Source of the DNA: Candidatus Sungiibacteriota bacterium
Lineage (GTDB): Bacteria > Patescibacteriota > Minisyncoccia > Sungbacterales > JACQCQ01
Direction of reading: 5' to 3'
Length of the DNA stretch: 19,401 bases
NCBI GenBank assembly: GCA_016181565.1
Contig: JACOZA010000082.1
Location: 1 to 19,401 of the forward strand
In this document: positions 1 through 6,856 of the stretch, one piece after another
Numbering within the stretch: the stretch's first letter is position 1
Layout: each line of letters begins with the position of its first letter
Position numbers and translations under genes: made by a program
The notes under the pieces: model-generated
The model's input: the letters and a program-made list of their open reading frames with translations, nothing else
Told to the model about the DNA's origin: nothing
Databases searched by the model: none

Positions 1-1
1 T

Positions 2-475
2 TTGGCGCTTTTAATCCTGGTTTATAAGTTTGAGAAGGACGACGGTCGGGGCCGAAAGAAAATCTTCAATCTTTATCTGAAGAATACGAAATACATAAAT
101 AACTGGGACTTAGTCGATCTCACGGCTCCGAAAATTATCGGTGCTTATCTTGTAAATGGATCGAGAAAAATACTTTACAAACTGGCTCGGTCAGATAGTG
201 TCTGGGAGCGCCGGATTGCGATTCTGGCAACATATGCCTTTATCAAAGCTGGTGAATTTAAAGACACCTTGGCGATATCCAGGGTTCTTTTAAACGATGC
301 GCACGATTTAATTCACAAAGCGGTTGGCTGGATGTTGCGGGAAGTGGGAAAGCGGTCACGGGCCGTCGAAGACCAATTCCTAAAGAGGCACCATAAAACG
401 ATGCCGCGGACAATGCTCCGGTATGCGATTGAACGGTTTCCGGAGCGTCTTCAGAGGGCGTATCTTGTCAGGTAA
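2..475 (+). CDS. AlkD-like DNA alkylation repair protein (C-terminal part)
   Basis: The reading frame is open to the left edge, so the N-terminus lies outside the window; 157 residues remain of a family that is usually about 220-240. AlkD proteins are HEAT-like helical-repeat glycosylases that remove alkylated bases from DNA in the cytoplasm. The visible part carries the family signatures in order: NNWDLVDL near residues 33-40, WERRIAI near 68-74, HDLIHKAVGWMLREVGKR near 101-118 and MPRTMLRYAIE near 133-143. The WDLVD aspartate and the downstream arginines match the conserved active-site face of AlkD. The stop is TAA at 473-475. It is not obviously linked to the metal genes that follow, since about 200 nt separate them. 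Family assignment is from remembered motifs and is quite secure. Confidence 0.88.
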   Translation: MALLILVYKFEKDDGRGRKKIFNLYLKNTKYINNWDLVDLTAPKIIGAYLVNGSRKILYKLARSDSVWERRIAILATYAFIKAGEFKDTLAISRVLLNDAHDLIHKAVGWMLREVGKRSRAVEDQFLKRHHKTMPRTMLRYAIERFPERLQRAYLVR

Positions 476-671
476 GATTGACCTTAGTTTATGATGAAGA
501 TAGGGAGAGAAGCCTATGAGATTAGATTTTTGTGGAAACTTTTGAAAAGGTGGGGTGGAAATGAAGTATCGCAATGCGGCAGACACGCAAATCGTACAGA
601 TCGAGGATGTATTTAAGTGATATTCGTAAGTTCTGGATTTTATGCGAGAATAGTGTTATATGTGGATTGAC

Positions 672-1058
672 ATGAAGTTCGTGTTTTCAATGGCAATGAT
701 TGTGGCACTCGCCAGTATCGCGATATTTGGCTTTTTAGTGATGAATCACGATATGCATGAGACTGGCGCTGGCTGTCTCACTCCTTCCGCTCAAGGCCTG
801 GATTGTGCCAAGATTGGCAGTGTATTTTCCTTAGTGTCGATCCACTTTAGTGCTCTGCGGGAACTTTCTTTGGCTGTCATTTTCTTGGCTTTACTCTCGG
901 TGCTTATTATTGAACTCTTGGCAAGAGTCCCAGCCAGCGCCGTATTTTTTTCGAGCTTCTCTGCTCTTTGGAGACGCTTTGAATTCTTTTTTTATTCCCA
1001 AAGAGAAAAATTTTTGAAGTGGCTATCACTTTTCGAAAATAGCCCGTCGTCCGCGTAA
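672..1058 (+). CDS. Small two-TM membrane protein with Cys pair
   Basis: About 128 residues if translation starts at ATG 672; an in-frame ATG at 660 would add four residues (MWID). I prefer 672 because the product then opens with a normal hydrophobic segment (MKFVFSMAMIV) and a TATATG hexamer preceded by TG lies about 10 nt upstream. There are two hydrophobic segments, roughly residues 4-24 and 62-86. Between them is a short loop with MNHDMHE and two cysteines (CLTPSAQGLDC), so the loop has His, Met and Cys and could bind metal or form a disulfide. The tail is aromatic and basic. I remember similar short proteins with a His/Met-Cys loop from CPR genomes, but know no function. Its place just upstream of DUF1573 and a CcdA-like gene suggests a role in the same thiol/metal system, though a weak terminator lies between. 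Confidence 0.6.
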   Translation: MKFVFSMAMIVALASIAIFGFLVMNHDMHETGAGCLTPSAQGLDCAKIGSVFSLVSIHFSALRELSLAVIFLALLSVLIIELLARVPASAVFFSSFSALWRRFEFFFYSQREKFLKWLSLFENSPSSA

Positions 1059-1077
1059 GACGCTGACGTAAAACTGT

Positions 1078-1109
1078 TTGTCTGCCATCGTTAAAGTTAT
1101 GGCAGACAA
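1078..1109. repeat. 11-bp intergenic inverted repeat
   Basis: TTGTCTGCCAT at 1078-1088 is perfectly matched by ATGGCAGACAA at 1099-1109 around a 10-nt loop. It lies 20 nt after the stop at 1058. No T-run follows on either strand, so a classic terminator is not supported; it could be an operator, a processing hairpin or an mRNA 3' stabiliser. Confidence 0.6.
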
Positions 1110-1139
1110 CCGAAGAGGTTTAATGTCATGCGTCTGGTG

Positions 1140-1159
1140 ATCCCTATTCGGGATTTTTT
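1140..1159 (+). terminator. Weak intrinsic terminator before DUF1573 gene
   Basis: ATCCC (1140-1144) pairs with GGGAT (1150-1154) across a 5-nt loop and is followed directly by a run of T to 1159. The stem is only 5 bp, so strength is doubtful. It sits between the upstream small membrane gene and ATG 1182, arguing that the frame extending upstream to 1128 is not translated. Confidence 0.4.
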
Positions 1160-1181
1160 AATTGCTAATTTCCCTAACAAC

Positions 1182-1676
1182 ATGAACAAAACTATTATCG
1201 GTGTAATTGGCGCCATTCTTGTCCTCGGCGGTATAATCTGGATGGCGCGTCCTGGTTCTCAAAGTGGTACTGCGTCGTCTGTTAGAAGCAGCGGTACGCT
1301 CGCGGTTAAAGAAGCTAACAATTACGATTTCGGCACCATCTCCATGGCTGCTGGGAATGTAAGTCATCAGTTCAAAATCAAAAATACGGGCAATGAAGGC
1401 GTAAACATCGAAAAAATATACACCTCTTGTATGTGCACGACAGCTATGCTTAAAGTCGGGGGCAAACAGTTCGGACCTTACGGCATGCCTGGGCACAACG
1501 CCGTCCCCAAAATAGACCAGGCGCTTAACCCCAATGAGGAAGCCGTCATAGAAGTTGTTTTTGATCCGGCCGCTCACGGCCCCGCTGGCGTTGGTAAAAT
1601 CCAAAGAGCCGTCACCATAGAAAATAGCGCAGGCGAGCCCATCGAGCTCTTGTTCGCCGCTGTCGTCACCCCCTAA
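1182..1676 (+). CDS. DUF1573 domain protein, membrane-anchored
   Basis: 164 residues from ATG 1182; the frame is open from 1128, but that extension would run through a terminator-like hairpin and place non-hydrophobic residues before the membrane anchor. Residues 4-21 form one hydrophobic helix, followed by a Ser/Gly-rich linker and a domain matching DUF1573: DFGTI near 49-53, FKIKNTG near 64-70, then SCMCT at 82-86, whose CxC cysteines (83, 85) are the family hallmark. This Ig-like/ASPM-type fold usually sits outside the membrane. Its function is unknown, but it is often found beside thiol-redox or metal genes. The stop lies 3 nt before the CcdA-like gene, so the two are probably co-transcribed and the CxC may be a client of that transporter. 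Confidence 0.82.
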   Translation: MNKTIIGVIGAILVLGGIIWMARPGSQSGTASSVRSSGTLAVKEANNYDFGTISMAAGNVSHQFKIKNTGNEGVNIEKIYTSCMCTTAMLKVGGKQFGPYGMPGHNAVPKIDQALNPNEEAVIEVVFDPAAHGPAGVGKIQRAVTIENSAGEPIELLFAAVVTP

Positions 1677-1679
1677 ATT

Positions 1680-2462
1680 ATGAGCAAAAAACTCGTGATC
1701 CTTATTGCAGTCGGCATAGTGCTGTTCGGATCAGTGATTTTCCTCAAGTCGGGAAATATAGGCACGACTGCTCTCTGGAACTTAAGCGGCGAAGGAAAGT
1801 GGCTGTTGCCTTTGGTGGGGATCGCGGCACTCATTGATAGCATCAATCCCTGCGCCTTCTCGATTTTATTGCTGACGATCGCATTCTTACTCTCTATCGG
1901 GAAGGTACGATCCAGCGTTCTTAAGATCGGCGGCGTGTATATCTTAGGGATCTTGGCGGTCTACATTCTCATCGGTTTGGGAATTCTGCAGGCACTTCAC
2001 CTCTTCAATACCCCGCACTTCATGGCAAAGATTGGCGCGTCGCTCCTCATTCTCCTCGGCGGCATTAATCTTATCAATGAATTTTTTCCGTCGTTTCCGG
2101 TGAAGCTAGCTATTCCGCACGCGGCGCATCATAAGATGGCCGAGCTTATGGAGAAAGCCTCGCTTCCGACCGCGTTCATATTGGGTGCCCTGGTGGGTCT
2201 TTGCGAATTTCCCTGCACCGGCGGGCCGTATCTTATGGTACTGGGGCTGCTGCATGATCAGAGAACCTACTTCGCCGGAGTCGGGTATCTCTTGCTCTAC
2301 TATCTGATCTTCATTCTGCCGCTTGTCATTATTCTCTTGATCGCTAGTGACAAGGTGCTGGTTGAGAAAGTGAAGACTTGGCAAAAGGCCGAAACGAAAC
2401 ACATGCGCGTCTGGGGCGGTATCGCCATGATTATTCTTGGCGCCTTGATTTACTTCATCTGA
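1680..2462 (+). CDS. CcdA/DsbD-type thiol-disulfide transmembrane protein
   Basis: 260 residues with about seven hydrophobic segments. CcdA/DsbD-beta proteins move reducing equivalents from cytoplasmic thioredoxin across the membrane to extracytoplasmic Cys proteins. The two family cysteines are visible: SINPCAF (Cys58) and GLCEFPCTGGPY (Cys175 and Cys179), with the typical prolines beside Cys58 and Cys179. An extra N-terminal helix (residues 4-22) and a His-rich loop HAAHHK (147-152) precede the second half. The gene follows DUF1573 after 3 nt and runs into the next gene with a 1-nt gap, so it is mid-operon. Context (CPIC protein, CC protein, copper regulator and ATPase) suggests it keeps extracytoplasmic metal-binding cysteines reduced. 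A cytochrome c maturation role is unlikely because no c-type heme CxxCH protein is seen here. Confidence 0.85.
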   Translation: MSKKLVILIAVGIVLFGSVIFLKSGNIGTTALWNLSGEGKWLLPLVGIAALIDSINPCAFSILLLTIAFLLSIGKVRSSVLKIGGVYILGILAVYILIGLGILQALHLFNTPHFMAKIGASLLILLGGINLINEFFPSFPVKLAIPHAAHHKMAELMEKASLPTAFILGALVGLCEFPCTGGPYLMVLGLLHDQRTYFAGVGYLLLYYLIFILPLVIILLIASDKVLVEKVKTWQKAETKHMRVWGGIAMIILGALIYFI

Positions 2463-2463
2463 C

Positions 2464-2865
2464 ATGAAATTCAACATCTGTCCTATCTGCGTGAGCGTCA
2501 GTTTGGCATGGCTGCTGATATCCGCCGGAGTCGCCTGGGGCTATCTCTCATCTTCTACCTATCTTATTCCGATAGCGCTCTTGATGGGCGGGACGGTCGT
2601 GGGCATCGCCTATCTAGGTGAAAGACGATACGCCTGGGCGGCTCGGCATCCGCAAACTTGGAAAACTCTGATCATACTTTTCGGCATGCCCACGGCGTAT
2701 TTCATAGTGACTCATCTGACAAAGTTCAATCTAGCGCTAACGCTTTTATTCTTAATTATTGTCGGCTATTTTCTCTTCATCCAGCGGCCGAAACGTGTGG
2801 CTGGCGGACCTAGTGACAGTCAAAAACTCCGCGAGCTTGAAGAGAAAATGAAGCAATGCTGCTGA
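2464..2865 (+). CDS. Membrane protein with CPIC and C-terminal CC
   Basis: 133 residues, unrecognised family. It opens with MKFNICPICVS, a CxxC at Cys6/Cys9, then four hydrophobic segments near residues 12-30, 33-51, 66-84 and 89-106, a basic patch (QRPKR) and a charged helix ending in KMKQCC, with two cysteines as the last residues. By the positive-inside pattern, the CC tail is probably cytoplasmic. The start ATG is 1 nt after the CcdA-like stop and the stop is 1 nt before the next ATG, implying translational coupling. A CxxC at one end and CC at the other suggests thiol exchange or soft-metal binding with its operon partners. This is inference; no enzyme motif is visible. Confidence 0.75.
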   Translation: MKFNICPICVSVSLAWLLISAGVAWGYLSSSTYLIPIALLMGGTVVGIAYLGERRYAWAARHPQTWKTLIILFGMPTAYFIVTHLTKFNLALTLLFLIIVGYFLFIQRPKRVAGGPSDSQKLRELEEKMKQCC

Positions 2866-2866
2866 T

Positions 2867-3868
2867 ATGAAAAACCAAACACCAGACCAAATTGTCGAAG
2901 AATCACCGGAAGTTGAGCGGAATAAGAACGAGTATTTACTTCCGGCTAGCGTTCTTATTGCAACGCTGATTCTGGCTGCAGTCTGGATCTACACCAGCGG
3001 CCCGAAAGTTTCAGGTTCGCGAATAGCTGGAGCGCCGGACACTCAAGAAACACAGGAGTCCCTGCTCGACCAAAAAGTATTGCCGTCTGAAGGAGTAATT
3101 CTGCCAGTCGTCTGGGGTGATCTTGGGGCAAAACTTGTCAGCGTGAGCGCAATTGACGCCGACAAATTCAAAGCAGTCTATGACAAGCGCGAGGCTTTTA
3201 CTGATGAATACAAAGAACTGCTTCTGGGCCAAAGCGACGGCAGGCTCAAAATGACAAAAGATAATGCAGGGTATCTCCTGAATCTATTTTGGGCATTAGG
3301 TCTTGCTAGCAAAAATCCGATCTTGGATTTTGGAGAGATGCAGGATCCCAGATATGGGGGAACTCAAAACTTCGCCTCAACCGCGGGCTGGACAATGGCG
3401 AATGGCAATCCCATGGATCACTACAGCCGGCACAAATTCTTTGATCTGAAGCCGGAACAGCAAGCATTGGTGGAGAGGGTATCTGCGGGTATATACCGGC
3501 CCTGCTGCGGCAACTCGACGCATTTTCCAGACTGCAATCACGGCATGGCCATGCTGGGACTTTTGGAGCTTATGGCATCACAGGGCGTGAGCGAACAGGA
3601 TATGTGGAAAGCGGCTCTGGCAGTTAATTCTTACTGGTTTCCCGATAATTACATGACAATCGCGGCTTACATGGAAAACAAGGGTGTCGAATGGAAGGAG
3701 GCGAATCCGCAAGAGATACTCGGGGTCAGTTATTCCAGCGCAACAGGATATGCCTGGATCGCTTCTCAAGTTAATCAGCTGGAGCAGCAACGAGGGGGGA
3801 GCGGATGCGGCGTGGATACGGAGCGGCCAATTCAAACACAACGACAACAAGGCGGTTGCGGAGTTTAA
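2867..3868 (+). CDS. Anchored Cys/His protein with CC...C.H motif and Cys tail
   Basis: 333 residues, no family I can name. Residues 1-23 are charged and cytoplasmic, 24-43 form one membrane helix, and the rest should be outside. The soluble part has a helical, acidic region and then the striking run YRPCCGNSTHFPDCNHGMA at about 210-228, giving Cys213, Cys214, Cys223, His219 and His225 within 13 residues: a likely metal or redox site. An aromatic stretch (VNSYWFPDNYM, 253-263) follows. The C-terminus repeats a Gln/Gly-rich module ending in GCGV twice (residues 313-316 and 330-333), so the chain ends three residues past a cysteine. It is the last gene of the DUF1573-CcdA-like operon and is followed by csoR. 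A secreted copper- or thiol-handling role is inferred from context and residues only. Confidence 0.75.
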   Translation: MKNQTPDQIVEESPEVERNKNEYLLPASVLIATLILAAVWIYTSGPKVSGSRIAGAPDTQETQESLLDQKVLPSEGVILPVVWGDLGAKLVSVSAIDADKFKAVYDKREAFTDEYKELLLGQSDGRLKMTKDNAGYLLNLFWALGLASKNPILDFGEMQDPRYGGTQNFASTAGWTMANGNPMDHYSRHKFFDLKPEQQALVERVSAGIYRPCCGNSTHFPDCNHGMAMLGLLELMASQGVSEQDMWKAALAVNSYWFPDNYMTIAAYMENKGVEWKEANPQEILGVSYSSATGYAWIASQVNQLEQQRGGSGCGVDTERPIQTQRQQGGCGV

Positions 3869-3888
3869 TTGATGCGGTGTTCCACTTC

Positions 3889-3917
3889 TTGACACAAATA
3901 CCCCCAGGGGGTATCAT
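3889..3917 (+). promoter_or_regulatory. csoR promoter, leaderless spacing
   Basis: A perfect -35 TTGACA (3889-3894), a 17-nt spacer and -10 TATCAT (3912-3917) end 6 nt before ATG 3924. Transcription would start at or within about two bases of the ATG, giving a leaderless message. The operator covers most of the spacer and the first half of the -10. Confidence 0.75.
3898..3914. promoter_or_regulatory. CsoR/RcnR-type operator
   Basis: ATACCCCC and GGGGGTAT form perfect 8-bp arms around a central A. GC tracts flanked by TA in this arrangement are typical operators of the DUF156 (CsoR/RcnR/InrS) repressor family. Placement over the promoter of the repressor gene itself predicts autorepression of csoR and the ATPase gene, relieved by metal. 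Confidence 0.85.
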
Positions 3918-3923
3918 GAGTAC

Positions 3924-4196
3924 ATGAAGTTAGACATGAAACGAAAAGCAAATCGCCGACTTAAAATCATGCAAGGCCAGATTAAGGGTCTGATGCAGAT
4001 GATTGAAAACGGGAAATACTGCGTCGATATCATTACCCAGTCGAGTGCCATAAAGGAGGGCCTTTCCGGCGTGGAGCATTTGATTCTTAAAAATCATCTC
4101 TCAACTCATGTTGTTCGACAGATGAAAAACGGTAAAGAGAAAAAAGCGATTGAGGAAATGCTCAAAGTATACCGATTGGCTCAAAAGAAAAAGTAG
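3924..4196 (+). CDS. csoR: CsoR/RcnR-family metal-sensing repressor
   Basis: 90 residues, all-helical DUF156 repressor that binds DNA without metal and releases it when metal binds. Conserved features include RLKIMQGQIKGLMQMIE near 12-28, then YCVDIITQ with Cys33, and LKNHLSTHVV with His58 and His62. The spacing C-x24-H-x3-H places ligands at the same points as CsoR Cys36/His61/Cys65, but the third is His, as in RcnR-type sensors, not Cys as in classical Cu(I) CsoR. Start ATG 3924 fits a promoter whose -10 ends 6 nt upstream; a second ATG at 3936 would shorten the N-terminal arm. The copper ATPase gene begins 4 nt after the stop, so both are in one transcript. Symbol given by family; the metal sensed is uncertain. 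Confidence 0.9.
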   Translation: MKLDMKRKANRRLKIMQGQIKGLMQMIENGKYCVDIITQSSAIKEGLSGVEHLILKNHLSTHVVRQMKNGKEKKAIEEMLKVYRLAQKKK

Positions 4197-4200
4197 TCAT

Positions 4201-6321
4201 ATGAATGACCGCGGCGCAACAAAATCCTATACCTGCCCGATGCATCCGGAGATCGTGCAAGACAAACCGGGCATGTGTCCGGAGTGCGGCATGAACCTGA
4301 TAAAAATTCAAAAGGCAAAAGTCAAAGATCAAAATAATGGTACAAAATCTAAGAATCACGGCAAGCATCAAAGGCATTCAACCGCGATGTTTCTGCGGAA
4401 ATTCTGGGTAAGCTTCATTCTTACCATCCCTGTGGTGCTATACGCCGACGTCGTCGAGAAAATTTTTAAGTGGTCTCCGCCGGAATTTCCCGGGTCGGAG
4501 TATCTGTCTTTAATACTCGGCTCAATCGTCTTTTTCTACGGCGGCTGGGTTTTTCTGGCTGGAGCATGGAGAGAAATTCGGGCGCGGCTCCCCGGCATGA
4601 TGACGCTTATCGGTATCGCGATTTCAGCGGCTTATCTTTGGAGTGTGTATGCGGTATTTGCCGGCGCGGAAGCTTTGTTTTGGGAGCTGACGACGCTTAT
4701 CTCCATCATGCTTCTCGGCCACTGGCTCGAGATGCGCGCAGTTGCGGCCTCGCAAGGCGCGCTTAAAGAGCTATCAAAATTGCTCCCCGATGCCGCCGAA
4801 GTGATTCGTGACGGAAGGACAGAAACCCTTCCTCTTTCTGAACTCCGGCAGAATGACACCGTCCTCGTAAGGCCAGGAGCTAAAATTCCCGCAGATGGAA
4901 AAATCATGGAAGGCGAATCTAACGTAAACGAGTCTATGATCACGGGAGAGTCAAAACCGGTTTCTAAAAAAGACGGTTATTCTGTTATTGCCGGCACCAT
5001 AAATGGCGAGGGAGCGCTGAAGATCAGTGTTACGAACATCGGAGAGAAAACATTTCTGGCGGGTGTCATGCGCTTAGTCGCCGAGGCCCAAGCGTCTAAA
5101 TCAAGACTGCAGATGCTCTCGGATAGAGCAGCTCTCTATTTGACCGTCATAGCCGTTGCGGGGGGCTTAATCACCTTGATTGCTTGGCTGCTAGCTGGGG
5201 CTGAAGTCAGCTTTGCGGTGGCACGACTCGTGGCTGTGCTGGTGATTGCTTGTCCGCACGCATTGGGGCTGGCGGTGCCTCTGGTCGCTTCTATTTCCAC
5301 GACCAAAGCGGCACAGAACGGCTTCCTTGTAAAACAGAGACTTGCCCTGGAGGCTGCCCGGTCGATTGATACGGTGCTGTTTGATAAAACAGGAACTTTG
5401 ACCAAGGGTGAGTTCGGAGTCATAGAGATATGGAATGTAAGCGGCCACGCCAAAGATGAAGTTTTGGAATTGGCCGCTTCTCTTGATGCTCTATCCGAAC
5501 ATCCGATTGCAAGAGCTGTGGTTGCAAAAGCCCAAGAGCGCGGACTCTTATTTAAGGAGCCAAAGAAATTTGAAGCGTTAAAAGGTAAGGGCGTTAAAGC
5601 ATTGGTTGAAGAAAAAGAAGTCATGGTGGGCGGGCCTGCGCTTCTTGAAAGCATCGGGATAAATATACCCGTCGAACTTTCTAAACAGGTCCAGACTGCC
5701 GGCAAAAAGGGACAAACTGTAATTTTTATTCTCAAGGATCGGGTGCTACTAGGCGCCATTGCTCTGGCTGACATTATTCGGGAAGAATCACGGGACGCAA
5801 TCCAAGCATTGAAGACGATGAGTATTCGAACAGCAATGATTACGGGGGATTCCGAAGATGTGGCGGGCTGGGTAAGCCAAGAAATTGGGATTGACGAGTA
5901 CTTTGCTCGCGTACTGCCTCACGAGAAAGTTGAAAAAGTAAAAGAGCTCCAAAAGCGCAGTATGAAGGTTGCCATGGTTGGCGACGGCATCAATGACGCT
6001 CCGGCTCTAGCCCAAGCCGATCTAGGGATTGCCATTGGTGCAGGTACGAATGTCGCAATCGAGTCAGCGGGCATTATTCTTGTTAGAAACGACCCCCGGG
6101 ATATTCCGAAAATTATTCGGCTTTCGCAGCTGACTTATATCAAAATGATCCAGAATCTTTTTTGGGCGACGGGATATAATCTGGTGGCTTTGCCGCTGGC
6201 CGCTGGCGTTTTGGCCTCACGCGGTGTTGTCCTCCAGCCGGCTTTGGCCGCTGTATTTATGTCCGTAAGCACCGTGATCGTCGCTTTTAACGCAATACTT
6301 TTACGCAAGAAGACGCTCTAA
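4201..6321 (+). CDS. copB: CPH-type (CopB-like) heavy-metal P-type ATPase
   Basis: 706 residues from ATG 4201; the frame is open from 4150, but that would overlap csoR and yields no conserved sequence. N-terminus: a zinc-ribbon-like heavy-metal binding domain, YTCPMHPEI with later CPECGM (Cys12, His15, Cys26, Cys29), then a His/Lys linker (KNHGKHQRH). P-type ATPase core: TGES at 248-251, ion-site CPH at 351-353, DKTGT with phosphorylated Asp395, SEHP at 431-434 and GDGIND at 594-599, with about eight membrane segments. CPH rather than CPC marks the P1B-3/CopB group, linked to Cu(II)/Cu(I)/Ag export. It follows csoR by 4 nt and should be under its operator. No Shine-Dalgarno is visible, suggesting coupling to csoR translation. 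Complete, with no damaged motif. Confidence 0.93.
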   Translation: MNDRGATKSYTCPMHPEIVQDKPGMCPECGMNLIKIQKAKVKDQNNGTKSKNHGKHQRHSTAMFLRKFWVSFILTIPVVLYADVVEKIFKWSPPEFPGSEYLSLILGSIVFFYGGWVFLAGAWREIRARLPGMMTLIGIAISAAYLWSVYAVFAGAEALFWELTTLISIMLLGHWLEMRAVAASQGALKELSKLLPDAAEVIRDGRTETLPLSELRQNDTVLVRPGAKIPADGKIMEGESNVNESMITGESKPVSKKDGYSVIAGTINGEGALKISVTNIGEKTFLAGVMRLVAEAQASKSRLQMLSDRAALYLTVIAVAGGLITLIAWLLAGAEVSFAVARLVAVLVIACPHALGLAVPLVASISTTKAAQNGFLVKQRLALEAARSIDTVLFDKTGTLTKGEFGVIEIWNVSGHAKDEVLELAASLDALSEHPIARAVVAKAQERGLLFKEPKKFEALKGKGVKALVEEKEVMVGGPALLESIGINIPVELSKQVQTAGKKGQTVIFILKDRVLLGAIALADIIREESRDAIQALKTMSIRTAMITGDSEDVAGWVSQEIGIDEYFARVLPHEKVEKVKELQKRSMKVAMVGDGINDAPALAQADLGIAIGAGTNVAIESAGIILVRNDPRDIPKIIRLSQLTYIKMIQNLFWATGYNLVALPLAAGVLASRGVVLQPALAAVFMSVSTVIVAFNAILLRKKTL

Positions 6322-6380
6322 CTTATCTCGCGGTCAGGTCGAGCCGCGGCTAGAAACATAAAAAACGGCAGAATAAACAT

Positions 6381-6635
6381 ATGATAAACACACAGCATCT
6401 GTTGAAAGTCGCTTCGGCATGGATTAGCATCGTCTATGCAATTTGTTTTGTGGGCGTGGCAATATTCCCCGGAATCCGTCCCGGATTTATGAGGTATGGT
6501 CTGCATACAGGCATCGAAATGGGGCAGAATATACTTACATTCGGAACGTTCATCTCCGGATTAGTTATTTGGAATGTTATCGCTCTTTTGGCGGTTTGGC
6601 TTTTTACATTCCTCTACAATCGTATTGAGCAATAA
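6381..6635 (+). CDS. Small two-TM membrane protein, DUF5676-like
   Basis: 84 residues with two hydrophobic helices, about residues 10-31 and 50-78, separated by a loop with PGIRPGFMRYGLHTGIEMGQN. The shape (short N-terminus, helix, proline-ended loop with His, helix ending in WLFTFLYNR) resembles what I remember as the DUF5676 membrane family, often beside copper or heavy-metal genes. The start ATG 6381 lies 59 nt after the ATPase stop; a CAGAAT hexamer ends 6 nt before it, so it might have its own leaderless promoter. The loop's His and Met residues could contact copper, but this is speculation. The gene is whole. Confidence 0.68.
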   Translation: MINTQHLLKVASAWISIVYAICFVGVAIFPGIRPGFMRYGLHTGIEMGQNILTFGTFISGLVIWNVIALLAVWLFTFLYNRIEQ

Positions 6636-6672
6636 ATAATGCGGCAGATAAGGGTCTGGCGCATTATCTTGA

Positions 6673-6807
6673 TTTTCTGTTCTCGCGGTTGGTCACTTTG
6701 GCTTGATGCTCCCGCTCGAGCTAGCTATTGTTGCGGTCTTTATGCCGCCCTCAACAGTGGTTGTTGTTTTGAATACCCCACTCTTACGGCACGGGTCGCT
6801 AAACTAA
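6673..6807 (+). pseudogene. Relic of a P-type ATPase C-terminus
   Basis: After an in-frame TGA at 6670 the frame reads FSVLAVGHFGLMLPLELA, then IVAVFMPPSTVVVVLNTPLL, then RHGSLN and TAA at 6805-6807. This lines up with the end of heavy-metal ATPases, including the neighbour's own ending (PALAAVFMSVSTVIVAFNAILLR). The pattern [EP].A..A..M..STV.V.LN..LLR is kept, but the preceding ATPase body is missing. I read it as the decayed tail of a second, different P1B ATPase gene, probably the remains of a larger metal cluster. A 63-aa frame starting at 6639 overlaps it in another frame and looks like chance. The assignment rests on about 35 residues of by-eye similarity. Confidence 0.55.
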
Positions 6808-6856
6808 AAAGCGGCCGATGCAGGCATTAATATCTTAGGCGGTCTAACTGACTCGT

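Noticed and set aside
491..620. Overlapping small ORFs (41 aa from 491; 19 aa from 561 with GGTGGGG upstream)
   Set aside because: Short, overlapping each other in different frames, no recognisable features; only the 19-aa one has an RBS-like stretch. Not enough to call a gene.
4150..4200. Upstream extension of the copper ATPase
   Set aside because: Overlaps csoR and is not family-like; ATG 4201 directly precedes the metal-binding domain.
6639..6830. 63-aa plus-strand ORF
   Set aside because: Overlaps the ATPase relic in another frame, odd composition (Cys, Trp, Arg), no domain; likely chance.
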